The notes under the pieces are model-generated. The model was given only the letters and a program-made list of their open reading frames with translations. It did not search any database and was not told the origin of the DNA. A DNA stretch of 7,025 bases from CAYMST01 sp964393115 (GTDB lineage Bacteria; Bacteroidota; Bacteroidia; Cytophagales; Cyclobacteriaceae). The stretch covers positions 1 to 7,025 of the forward strand of contig CAYMST010000254.1 of the NCBI GenBank assembly GCA_964393115.1, written 5' to 3'. This document shows, piece after piece, positions 1 through 5,790 of this stretch. Both the position numbers and the translations under genes were made by a program. The first letter of the stretch is position 1, and every line of letters starts with the position of its first letter.

Positions 1-2
1 AC

Positions 3-434
3 CCAGGAGGATTGGGATCAAAGCCTGATGAAAAAGATGCAAAGCTCCAGGGTAGCAAGAAGACTTTCAACAAGTCAGCCTTTCTAAACCAGAAAAAGCT
101 CAGCAAGGCACAACACCTATCGGCAGGACGAGAGATAGACAAAACAAAGGTTGAAAAGCGAGCAGAAAGCCGTACTTCGACTCCACAGCCTAAGAAAACC
201 AAAGCGGACCGTATCAGTGCTGGTAGAAATGTGAAGTCTGAAGCCCTTTCATCCAAGCGTAAAAACGCGGATAGCCGAGGGAATTCCTCTACGCCAGCCA
301 AAAAACAAGCTGCGCCATCCAATGATAATAGTAAAGCGGCCCGTATTTCATCAGGACGTAATTCCTCATCGAGAGGCGGAGATCGTTCATCTCAGTCGTC
401 TCGTTCACAGCAACAATCTCACAGTCAAGACTAG
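3..434 (+). CDS. C-terminal tail of a basic, disordered protein (possible relaxase/mobilization protein), 5' partial
   Basis: The reading frame is open to the left edge of the window, so this is most likely the end of a longer gene. A TTG at 12 is the first possible start, but the AGGAGG before it is only one base away, too close to act as a ribosome binding site. The 140 residues after that TTG are almost all Lys, Arg, Ser, Gln, Asn and Ala, with no hydrophobic core or membrane segment, so the tail is predicted to be disordered. An 11-residue motif recurs three times (residues 31-41, 63-73, 107-117, counted from the TTG) with the pattern [ST]-K-A-x-[RH]-[IL]-S-[AS]-G-R-[NE]. The final 30 residues are a Ser/Gln/Arg stretch. 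The stop is 12 bases before the coupling ATPase start, which suggests one operon. Relaxases often precede coupling proteins and can carry basic C-terminal tails, so a relaxase tail is the best guess, but no catalytic region is visible. A different DNA-binding or substrate protein is equally possible. Confidence 0.6.
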   Translation, partial: PGGLGSKPDEKDAKLQGSKKTFNKSAFLNQKKLSKAQHLSAGREIDKTKVEKRAESRTSTPQPKKTKADRISAGRNVKSEALSSKRKNADSRGNSSTPAKKQAAPSNDNSKAARISSGRNSSSRGGDRSSQSSRSQQQSHSQD

Positions 435-446
435 CAATCGCTGATA

Positions 447-2012
447 ATGAGTGTCTCTAAAAACGTGCGAGCATGGTTTCCAAAGGACTTGAGTACTCCT
501 CTGTTGCGTCTCCAAGCAAGTGATAAAAAACAAGATGATTTTATCACGTTGGGTCAGACATTTGAGGGTTTTCATATTTTCGGAGCGATCGGTAGCGGCA
601 AGACATCTGGAGGAGGCCAGACTCTTGCTCGTATGATGCTTTACAATGGCTATGGTGGTCTTGTCATGACCGTAAAGCGCGATGAGATTGAAACATGGGA
701 TGGAAGACCAGGCCAACGAAATGAACCACGATATATGGGGCATCTTCGTGCTGCAGGGAGAGAGAAGGATGCTATCATCGTAGACATGAACAGTGGGCAT
801 CAGTTTAACCCATTTTTGTATGAAATGACCCGTCCTGATGGTCTCGGACGTAGAACAGAAAATCTCGCAGAACTTTTGCGAGAGACGTACAAAATTGCCC
901 AGGCTGTTAAAGGCAAGAGTGTTGGTGGGGGGAATCAAAGTCCCCACTGGGATGATATTCGGGATGAATGTCTGAACCGTACAATTGACCTTCTAAAGCT
1001 AGCTGGGGAAGAGGTATCGCCAATGAACATGCGTAAGCTCGTTGGAAGCATTCCTTTCAATAAAGAGGCTGCGGATGATTTTGTAAATCGTATCACAGAT
1101 GCGGAGAAAAGCCAGGACTTTGAAGAGTATCAGGAATGGATCGTTCGTCGAACAAATTACTGTTGTTACTGCATTGATAAAGCTTTTGACCGGGAAGAGT
1201 TAGGCGATAGTGAAGCATTCATGCTTGAAGAGGTGCGGAGCTATTTTCTGACTGAATACCCAGAAGTCAGAACAGAGAATGAGAAAGGCTCTATCCAATC
1301 TAGCTTTAAAGCGATGATTGAACCTTTTCTTGATCCTGATGGGGTGTTGGGTAAGTTATTTTCCCAAGGTATCAGTGATGAACTACGGCCTGAATCCTGC
1401 TTTGAAAAGGGGAAAATTATTATTCTTGATCTTCCAACGGAAGTTTTTGGAACAGGCGGCGTTTATGCTCAAACCCTTTACCGCCTTGTCTGGCAACGCG
1501 CCATGATGCGTCGCAACCTCAACCATTCTTTACGTCCCATCTTCCTTTGGATTGATGAGTGTAGCGTTCTGGTTAATCGCCAGGATGGGGACTTTTTCTC
1601 AAAGTGTCGTTCGCAGCGTATTTCATGCGTTCTACTCAATCAGCAAATGAGTAAATACTATGCGCGTATTGCTGGACGTGATCCCAAGAGCGAAACACAT
1701 TCAATGTTAGCAAACCTAAATACACATATCTTCCACTATAATGGTGATCCTGAGACCAATAAATGGGCGGCAGAGATGATTGGTAAAAGCGATCAAGAAG
1801 AGTTTAGTACTACCGCCCAGAGTGAGGGAGATCGAGGGTCGGCTACATTCCGTGAACAGAATAAATACGACGTACCTCCTGAAGCTTTTCGTGCCTTACA
1901 GCAGGGCGGAATGCCGCATCTGACGACAGAAGCCTATATTGTATCCGGTGTTACGCTAAGTAATGGGAAGAAGCACACGAAGGCAATTTTTGACCAAACC
2001 TTTATGAGTTAA
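447..2012 (+). CDS. VirD4/TraG-family type IV coupling ATPase without its own membrane domain
   Basis: This 521-residue protein is a P-loop ATPase of the type IV secretion coupling-protein class, which brings a relaxase-DNA complex to the transfer channel and drives DNA export. Visible motifs in order: Walker A GAIGSGKT (46-53, Lys52, Thr53); a GHQFNP segment (117-122) like the FNP seen after the first strands in VirD4/TraG proteins; a mostly helical insert (about 130-320) that could be the all-alpha domain; Walker B FLWIDE (366-371, Asp370-Glu371); and a sensor-like LLNQQ (396-400). The N-terminus has no transmembrane helices, whereas typical VirD4/TraG proteins have two or more before the P-loop, so this is a soluble form. 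A cysteine cluster (CCYC, 239-242) lies in the helical insert. The ATG at 447 leaves about 45 residues before the P-loop and has no Shine-Dalgarno, normal for Bacteroidota. Its stop overlaps the next start (TAATG), implying translational coupling to the membrane protein. The class is quite sure; the exact transfer system is not. Confidence 0.87.
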   Translation: MSVSKNVRAWFPKDLSTPLLRLQASDKKQDDFITLGQTFEGFHIFGAIGSGKTSGGGQTLARMMLYNGYGGLVMTVKRDEIETWDGRPGQRNEPRYMGHLRAAGREKDAIIVDMNSGHQFNPFLYEMTRPDGLGRRTENLAELLRETYKIAQAVKGKSVGGGNQSPHWDDIRDECLNRTIDLLKLAGEEVSPMNMRKLVGSIPFNKEAADDFVNRITDAEKSQDFEEYQEWIVRRTNYCCYCIDKAFDREELGDSEAFMLEEVRSYFLTEYPEVRTENEKGSIQSSFKAMIEPFLDPDGVLGKLFSQGISDELRPESCFEKGKIIILDLPTEVFGTGGVYAQTLYRLVWQRAMMRRNLNHSLRPIFLWIDECSVLVNRQDGDFFSKCRSQRISCVLLNQQMSKYYARIAGRDPKSETHSMLANLNTHIFHYNGDPETNKWAAEMIGKSDQEEFSTTAQSEGDRGSATFREQNKYDVPPEAFRALQQGGMPHLTTEAYIVSGVTLSNGKKHTKAIFDQTFMS

Positions 2013-2680
2013 TGGCAACATCCAGAGATGTTCAAAAAACAGGATTCAAAGTATGGAAGGGGGTCTTTCTGTCCATTCCGCTTACGATGAAAGTCTTTTT
2101 ACGCGGCAGAATAGGGCGAGAAACGATTGCTCCTTATATGTTCATTATAGCTCCAATTTATACATGGCTTTTTTTATCTGGTTTCGAGAACGACGAGCTG
2201 ATACGAGTTCCTACCTTCGAGTTTGATCTGTGGGGAGTAAATATCATGACGATCAAGGAAGGGCTTATTTACCTCATGCCGCTTTTGTGCCTGTTTCATT
2301 GGGTGAGGTTAGGGCGTGCAGAGGTGGGACACGAGCGTGGGGAAAGTTTATTTTGGGGGAGTATGGAAGGTGAAAGATTGAAAATGCCCCTTATCAGGCA
2401 ATGGTTAGACCCCCTTCTTCCCCTCTTACTTGCTTGCTTATTTTATTTTCTGGATCTACGGCTATTCTTTTTCTTCGCTGTTGGCGGAGTTGCATTGTTT
2501 CTTGAAGAATCATTTTACAACAACAAAGAAAAGCGAGGGATAGAGGTTCAGATGGCAAATGTTGGACGTGAGCGGCGGCGAAGAGGATTAGACCCTAAAG
2601 GTAGACAATCGAAAGATCGTGAGGCTCGTTTGGTTAAACTTGTTACCCATGAGGAACAGACCGAATACAATCACTTATGA
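2012..2680 (+). CDS. Multi-pass membrane protein, candidate membrane partner of the coupling ATPase
   Basis: I do not recognise a named family for this 222-residue protein. Hydrophobic segments lie at about residues 40-58, 82-99, 132-148 and 149-166, with a weaker amphipathic stretch at 14-30, so four membrane passes are likely. A charged loop between the second and third passes carries HERGESLFWG (107-116). The C-terminus (about 170-222) is hydrophilic and very basic, including RERRRR (186-191), and would lie in the cytoplasm by the positive-inside rule. The start shares one base with the stop of the coupling ATPase, and the end overlaps the next gene by four bases (ATGA), so production of the three proteins is probably coupled. 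Because the ATPase has no transmembrane domain, I infer that this protein supplies the anchor, as separate membrane partners do in some other transfer systems. That role is inference from order and topology only. Confidence 0.75.
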   Translation: MATSRDVQKTGFKVWKGVFLSIPLTMKVFLRGRIGRETIAPYMFIIAPIYTWLFLSGFENDELIRVPTFEFDLWGVNIMTIKEGLIYLMPLLCLFHWVRLGRAEVGHERGESLFWGSMEGERLKMPLIRQWLDPLLPLLLACLFYFLDLRLFFFFAVGGVALFLEESFYNNKEKRGIEVQMANVGRERRRRGLDPKGRQSKDREARLVKLVTHEEQTEYNHL

Positions 2681-2919
2681 GAAAGGTGCTCAAATACTTG
2701 CCGTTACTTCTATTTGGGGTAGTGATCTGTCTGGCAGTCGATATTAACTATGGATATCTGGAGACGAATAACTACCCGCTGCAATTACCTTTCATGAACG
2801 AACAGGAGGAAAGCGAATATTGGCAGAAGGAGATAGATAGATTAAACAAAGAGCAAAGAGATCAAGACCCAAATGAAGGTCATCTTTCCCCAATAGAAGG
2901 CCTTCCCGATATTGGATAA
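2677..2919 (+). CDS. Small single-pass membrane or exported protein of the transfer operon
   Basis: This 80-residue protein of unknown function starts with a basic tip (MRKVLK) and one hydrophobic helix (about residues 7-21), which could be an uncleaved anchor or a signal peptide. No clear signal-peptidase site or lipobox is seen. The rest is polar and acidic, with a Glu/Gln/Lys-rich predicted helix (about 41-62) and a Pro/Gly-rich end. The start overlaps the preceding stop by four bases. Its first 14 residues closely match those of the protein at 3460-3834 (shared pattern L-K-[YF]-L-P-L-x-x-F-G), so the two are probably diverged paralogues or share an export/assembly signal. Its length, start codon and tight spacing support a real gene. 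Confidence 0.65.
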   Translation: MRKVLKYLPLLLFGVVICLAVDINYGYLETNNYPLQLPFMNEQEESEYWQKEIDRLNKEQRDQDPNEGHLSPIEGLPDIG

Positions 2920-2951
2920 AGAACCTCGCACACTAAATTCCATTTCATTCT

Positions 2952-3458
2952 ATGAACCGATTATTACTGTTAATTGGAATTCTTTTTCTGTTTTCTTGTG
3001 GGAATAGCCATCAAGGATGTCAAGCGGATCTTGATGTAAAAGCTCTATTATTTTCTGGCCTTCATGAAGAAGAGAATCTACTTCTCCCGTGTTTTGAGGT
3101 AGGAGATGAAAGAAATACATCTGCTGATATAACCCGTCGTCGATACCATGATCCTAAAAATGATCCGATAGATTCCATCCCTAATGATGAGGGCAAGAAT
3201 TATATTTTCGATGTCAGTATTCTAGAACAGGAGAACAACCCTCACAAGGCTCTTGGTGTGGCGACAACTGATGTTGATCTTTACCTTGAGATTAAGAATC
3301 TGTTTATGGACGCAGGGGAATGGGAACATGATGATCCCTACACTGGATGGATTGGAGATGCTCCCTATTTACTGCGTTGGCACCAAATAAAGGGAGAAGG
3401 GAGAATACCAACTCTTTACACAGTTTCCTTAGCTCCCCAATCCTTTCATTGGAAATAA
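2952..3458 (+). CDS. Predicted lipoprotein of the transfer operon, unknown function
   Basis: This 168-residue protein has a lipoprotein signal: a short basic tip (MNR), a hydrophobic run and the lipobox LFSC (residues 13-16), with Cys16 as the lipidated residue followed by Gly-Asn. It should be anchored in the inner or outer membrane facing the periplasm. The mature part is acidic and soluble, with two further cysteines (Cys23, Cys47) that could form a disulfide. It ends in a Trp- and aromatic-rich stretch (about 122-167), with no domain I can name. There are 32 bases between the previous stop and this start, and one base between its stop and the next start. A lipoprotein beside a coupling ATPase fits roles such as a mating-channel component or entry exclusion, but nothing in the sequence decides between them. 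Confidence 0.72.
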   Translation: MNRLLLLIGILFLFSCGNSHQGCQADLDVKALLFSGLHEEENLLLPCFEVGDERNTSADITRRRYHDPKNDPIDSIPNDEGKNYIFDVSILEQENNPHKALGVATTDVDLYLEIKNLFMDAGEWEHDDPYTGWIGDAPYLLRWHQIKGEGRIPTLYTVSLAPQSFHWK

Positions 3459-3459
3459 T

Positions 3460-3834
3460 ATGACTAGAGCTTTGAAGTTTTTACCATTGGCAGTTTTTGG
3501 CTTGATTACAGTAATTGCCTTAATACTTCTTTGGGAGCCAATGTCCGTTGAAAATAGATTAAGAGAATCCACTGTTGACAGCCTAACCACCAAAATCACT
3601 CCATATCGGGAACATGACCTTGAAAGCCAGGGTGACGCACTCAAAGAGAATGAATTCGTCTATCAAGTAGCCCTTTTTGATGATAAAATAGCAGGATCAC
3701 TATTTCGTGATTACACTACAAAGTGGTTCAGAATGAGCATTGATACAAGGCAAACAGATCCAAACTTTCAAGAGGCTAGGGAAAAGATGCTGAGGGAGAT
3801 TGATAGCATTAGAAACGCCCGACAGCGAGATTGA
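3460..3834 (+). CDS. Small single-pass membrane protein, similar at its N-terminus to the protein at 2677-2919
   Basis: This is a 124-residue protein of unknown function. A basic tip (MTRALK) precedes one hydrophobic helix (about residues 7-25), followed by a hydrophilic domain with predicted helices, notably the charged C-terminal stretch (about 101-124). It has no lipobox, so it is probably anchored to the inner membrane with its C-terminal domain in the periplasm. The N-terminal pattern L-K-F-L-P-L-x-x-F-G repeats that of the protein at 2677-2919 at the protein level, while the DNA of the two starts differs at many positions. It begins one base after the lipoprotein stop and is the last gene of the operon. 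Confidence 0.68.
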   Translation: MTRALKFLPLAVFGLITVIALILLWEPMSVENRLRESTVDSLTTKITPYREHDLESQGDALKENEFVYQVALFDDKIAGSLFRDYTTKWFRMSIDTRQTDPNFQEAREKMLREIDSIRNARQRD

Positions 3835-3845
3835 ACTACAATATT

Positions 3846-3863
3846 ATGCTACGGAAGTAGTAT
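3846..3863 (+). terminator. Weak hairpin after the transfer operon, possible terminator
   Basis: ATGCTAC (3846-3852) pairs with GTAGTAT (3857-3863) around a GGAA loop of the stable GNRA type. One of the seven pairs is G-U, valid only in RNA read from the + strand, which fits the + operon ending at 3834. The nearest T run (TTTT, 3873-3876) is ten bases further on, so this is a poor intrinsic terminator at best. Confidence 0.25.
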
Positions 3864-3896
3864 CGTGCACTATTTTCCATACTGCCCATTATCACT

Positions 3897-4139
3897 TTAA
3901 AGCAGCTTAACGAGAGTAACAGTCAGGCCAACGATCCCCAAAGCCTGGAGGAACATAAACTTGATCAATTCAGCCTTGAGTTCTGCAATACCTCTATCTA
4001 AATCAGCTTTTGTTGCTAAATGACTTATATCGATGTCTTCAAATATTTTAACAATCTCATTCGCTTGCTCTTTTCCTATTCCTGACCTTTCAAGAGCACG
4101 AAGAGCCTGACGAGGATTTATGAGTAAAGTAGCTGCCAT
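3897..4139 (-). CDS. Small coiled-coil membrane protein, DUF1640-like
   Basis: This 80-residue protein reads on the minus strand from an ATG at 4139. Residues 1-36 form a soluble head (a helix around RALERSG, then EQANEIVKIF). The motif LATKADL (41-47) is followed by a charged coiled coil (to about 60) and one C-terminal membrane helix (61-80) ending in VKLL. Head, LATKADL coiled coil and tail anchor in this order are typical of small bacterial DUF1640-like proteins, which have no settled function and are common near mobile or toxin-like genes. An in-frame ATG at 4163 would add eight residues, but a -10-like element lies between the two starts, so 4139 is preferred. It converges on the transfer operon with 62 bases between stops and diverges from the gene at 4307. 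Confidence 0.72.
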   Translation of the reverse strand: MAATLLINPRQALRALERSGIGKEQANEIVKIFEDIDISHLATKADLDRGIAELKAELIKFMFLQALGIVGLTVTLVKLL

Positions 4140-4145
4140 TTGTCT

Positions 4146-4174
4146 ATTATAGAATGGATACAATTGGATTTCAA
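4146..4174 (-). promoter_or_regulatory. Sigma70-like promoter of the DUF1640-like gene
   Basis: On the minus strand TTGAAA (4174-4169) and TATAAT (4151-4146) are 17 bases apart, the classical -35/-10 arrangement. The last base of TATAAT is six bases before the ATG at 4139, so transcription would start at or next to the start codon. Bacteroidota housekeeping promoters usually have a TAnnTTTG -7 element instead, and the region is AT-rich, so this match could be chance. Confidence 0.35.
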
Positions 4175-4238
4175 TGACAGTATTTTGTGCTTAGGTAATT
4201 GGCACCATAAGGAAAAGACACTTTTGGTTTGGATTTAG

Positions 4239-4246
4239 TATCTTTG
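4239..4246 (+). promoter_or_regulatory. Bacteroidota-type -7 element (TAnnTTTG) ahead of the 355-residue gene
   Basis: TATCTTTG matches the -7 consensus TAnnTTTG of the Bacteroidota primary sigma factor exactly. It would place the transcript start near 4253, giving a leader of about 50 bases before the GTG at 4307. The -33 part is weak: TTTG at 4223-4226 lies only 12 bases upstream, closer than the usual spacing of about 19-20. Confidence 0.4.
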
Positions 4247-4306
4247 ACCTCCCTATCAGTAAAGCACAAATAGTGAATAATATTTCAGCACTAACTTTCT
4301 AGGTCT

Positions 4307-5374
4307 GTGAATACATATTTCTTGAATTTTTTTGAATGTGAGCTTTCTTCAAAATCAGCTCAGCTCTGGGCGATTGATTATGCCGATCAGCATATAAGAG
4401 ACTTAACAAATAAGTATCCCAATACTCATTTCTATAGATATGGAGATCAAGTTTTTTACTGGGAGAAGAGTTCAGAGAGTTCTCTTCCATCGATTCCGGG
4501 TAGTAAGTTAGTCTCTATAGATATAGAGAAGCAGCCTAAGATATTTTCTCGGATACTTGAGCTTGGTATTGTTGAAAGGATCAAAGAAAGACAATCTTCT
4601 GACAAAACGTTGAGAGTTAGAAAGAACCTTTACAGTGGGACATGGGAGATAATTTCTCATTCAAAAAGCATATTCCGAGGAGAGGATAGAATCCTCACTG
4701 AGGGAATGGATATACACAAGAGAGTACACATAAATACTTTCTTCTCTAATGGAGATCAATTCAGGCTTGGCCTTTTAATATCTCTAAACCTCAAGAACAG
4801 GCTTACATGGTCCAAGACTCAACTAGAAGAGAAAGGAGTTAGTACCAATGGTCTTTCTGGAGTTGATGAAGCTATTTTCCCAAGCAGAGAAGCTATAAAG
4901 CGATTTACACAGGCTAGAGGTTGCTACGAATTAGTCAATCAGACTGTTTCCCGTAACGTGAGTACCGACCAAGGGTATAAAGACATCAATAGAATTTTGG
5001 ATTCAATCGCAAAGGATGTTGATAATATCTACTTACCTGGGGGTATTAAGGTGAGATTCTCCAACAGGAGAAATCTACCATTATCATCAACCTTGTTCAG
5101 CTTAGATAGCTTCTCTCCACCTGATTATGTATTTGATGGCGGGCAAATAGCTAATTCAGGAAGATTGGAGGATAGGTTAAAACGATATAAACCTGCCACT
5201 TTTTGGAATTTCAATAATGAAGAGATCAACATTGGGGTCTTATCCCCAAAGGAATACCAAGGCCACTTAGAGCTTTTTGTGAGTGAAATAGTAAATCGGT
5301 TACAGTACACATATCACCTTAGAGAGGTTAAAATTATGTACAACTGGATTAGGGATAAGACTATTGATTCCTAA
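4307..5374 (+). CDS. Unrecognised 355-residue protein, possibly Argonaute N-terminal/APAZ-like without PIWI
   Basis: The start is a GTG at 4307; an in-frame stop at 4292-4294 limits it upstream, and the next Met is only residue 134. There is no signal peptide or membrane helix, so it is cytoplasmic. I cannot assign a family firmly. A short N-terminal region (LNFFECEL, 6-13) is followed by mixed alpha/beta sequence, then a beta-rich stretch with H-K-R-V-H-I-N (137-143) and RLGLLISLNL (153-162). The C-terminal third contains SPPDYVFDGG (270-279), LKRYKP (291-296) and INIGVL (307-312), resembling the passage from the L2 linker into the MID domain in prokaryotic Argonautes (a P-x-x-x-F stretch, a L-x-x-Y-x-P element, then a strand such as I-x-I-G-V-I). 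The protein ends about 40 residues later, so the rest of MID and all of PIWI, with its catalytic residues, are missing. It could be an orphan APAZ-like protein, a truncated Argonaute or something else. Its DNA is AT-richer than its neighbours in the lines counted. Confidence 0.7.
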   Translation: MNTYFLNFFECELSSKSAQLWAIDYADQHIRDLTNKYPNTHFYRYGDQVFYWEKSSESSLPSIPGSKLVSIDIEKQPKIFSRILELGIVERIKERQSSDKTLRVRKNLYSGTWEIISHSKSIFRGEDRILTEGMDIHKRVHINTFFSNGDQFRLGLLISLNLKNRLTWSKTQLEEKGVSTNGLSGVDEAIFPSREAIKRFTQARGCYELVNQTVSRNVSTDQGYKDINRILDSIAKDVDNIYLPGGIKVRFSNRRNLPLSSTLFSLDSFSPPDYVFDGGQIANSGRLEDRLKRYKPATFWNFNNEEINIGVLSPKEYQGHLELFVSEIVNRLQYTYHLREVKIMYNWIRDKTIDS

Positions 5375-5474
5375 CACTGAGTCAATTACACCTTCTCCTG
5401 AGGGAAAAACCAAAGCAATTACAGCTTCTAAACTCCACTTAATTAGGGAATGATTTTTGCGATTTGCCAATGAT

Positions 5475-5503
5475 ATTAATTCTGAACAAATGTTCAGGTT
5501 AAT
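5475..5503. repeat. Extended palindrome, possible operator or recombination site
   Basis: CTGAACA (5482-5488) and TGTTCAG (5491-5497) form perfect 7-base arms around AA. Outside them ATTAA (5475-5479) and TTAAT (5499-5503) are again complementary, offset by one unpaired base. No T run follows, so this is not an intrinsic terminator. Perfect arms with a short centre look like a site for a dimeric protein, but the protein is unknown. Confidence 0.45.
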
Positions 5504-5539
5504 GAAAGGTCCTACCCCAGCTTCTTATATACATTTCAG

Positions 5540-5569
5540 TTCCTACTCGTGCGAGCGGGTAGGAATTTT
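5540..5569 (+). terminator. Intrinsic terminator downstream of the 355-residue gene
   Basis: TTCCTACTCG (5540-5549) pairs with CGGGTAGGAA (5556-5565) in a 10-pair stem with a six-base loop, followed by TTTT (5566-5569). One pair is G-U in the + strand RNA and would be a mismatch in the minus strand RNA, so it is oriented to stop + transcripts coming from the gene ending at 5374. Confidence 0.6.
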
Positions 5570-5587
5570 CATACCAGGCTTGGTAAG

Positions 5588-5622
5588 AAAAAATGATACC
5601 CTGCCGGAAGGGGGCAGGGTAT
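5588..5622 (-). terminator. Intrinsic terminator facing left, six-T tail
   Basis: ATACCCTGCC (5596-5605) and GGCAGGGTAT (5613-5622) form a perfect 10-pair stem with a seven-base loop. Read on the minus strand the stem is followed by CATTTTTTC, a good U tract, so it would stop leftward transcripts from the secreted-protein gene. Together with the + terminator just to the left it separates the convergent units. Confidence 0.65.
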
Positions 5623-5679
5623 AAAGAAGTTGCAAGAAAAAAGAACGTCAGAACTGAAGTATATTCATTAACAAAAGTA

Positions 5680-5696
5680 ATGGATTGGGAATCCAT
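5680..5696. repeat. Perfect short inverted repeat ATGGATT-GGG-AATCCAT
   Basis: Seven-base arms (5680-5686 and 5690-5696) surround GGG. There is no T run beside it on either strand, so it is not a terminator. It could be a protein site, or chance. Confidence 0.3.
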
Positions 5697-5740
5697 GCGT
5701 AAACTCTATTTATCATAAATCTTACTCACTTTAAAGCAAG

Positions 5741-5768
5741 GGCCTCCCAGTCAAAAGACTAGGAAGCC
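5741..5768 (-). terminator. Hairpin directly after the T9SS-secreted protein gene
   Basis: GGCCTCCCAGTC (5741-5752) faces GACTAGGAAGCC (5757-5768). In minus-strand RNA all 12 positions pair (two as G-U) around a UUUU loop. In + strand RNA two of them would be A-C mismatches. It starts 22 bases after the stop codon at 5791, so it belongs to the leftward gene. The tail after the stem (CTTGCTTT) has few Us, so it may protect the 3' end or work with the stronger terminator at 5588-5622. Confidence 0.5.
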
Positions 5769-5790
5769 ACTTACCGCTGTCAAATACATC

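Larger units (their letters stand above)
5375..5790. other. Hairpin-rich intergenic gap at the accessory/host boundary
   Basis: No convincing gene was found in these 416 bases on either strand. The stretch holds five inverted repeats: a long palindrome near 5489, a + oriented terminator, a - oriented terminator with a six-T run, a perfect ATGGATT/AATCCAT repeat, and a - oriented hairpin just after the secreted-protein gene. The right side of the gap is where G+C content rises. Confidence 0.6.

Noticed and set aside
5..14. AGGAGG followed by TTG as a ribosome binding site and start for the first gene
   Set aside because: The spacing is only one base, Bacteroidota rarely depend on Shine-Dalgarno sequences, and the frame is open upstream to the edge.
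405..947. 180-codon open frame on the minus strand
   Set aside because: It lies inside the coupling ATPase gene in another frame, which has clear ATPase motifs; its translation has no recognisable domain.
5370..5453. 27-codon open frame overlapping the stop of the 355-residue gene, as a programmed frameshift extension
   Set aside because: No slippery sequence is seen at the junction, and the extension ends quickly without resembling MID or PIWI.
5499..5696. 65-codon minus-strand open frame in the gap
   Set aside because: It runs through two terminator hairpins and half of another inverted repeat, with no protein-like pattern.
3893..5738. 12-base direct repeat CACTTTAAAGCA at 3893-3904 and 5727-5738, bracketing the Argonaute-like gene like attachment sites
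   Set aside because: One such match is expected by chance in a window of this size. The left copy overlaps the stop codon of the DUF1640-like gene, and no integrase is present.
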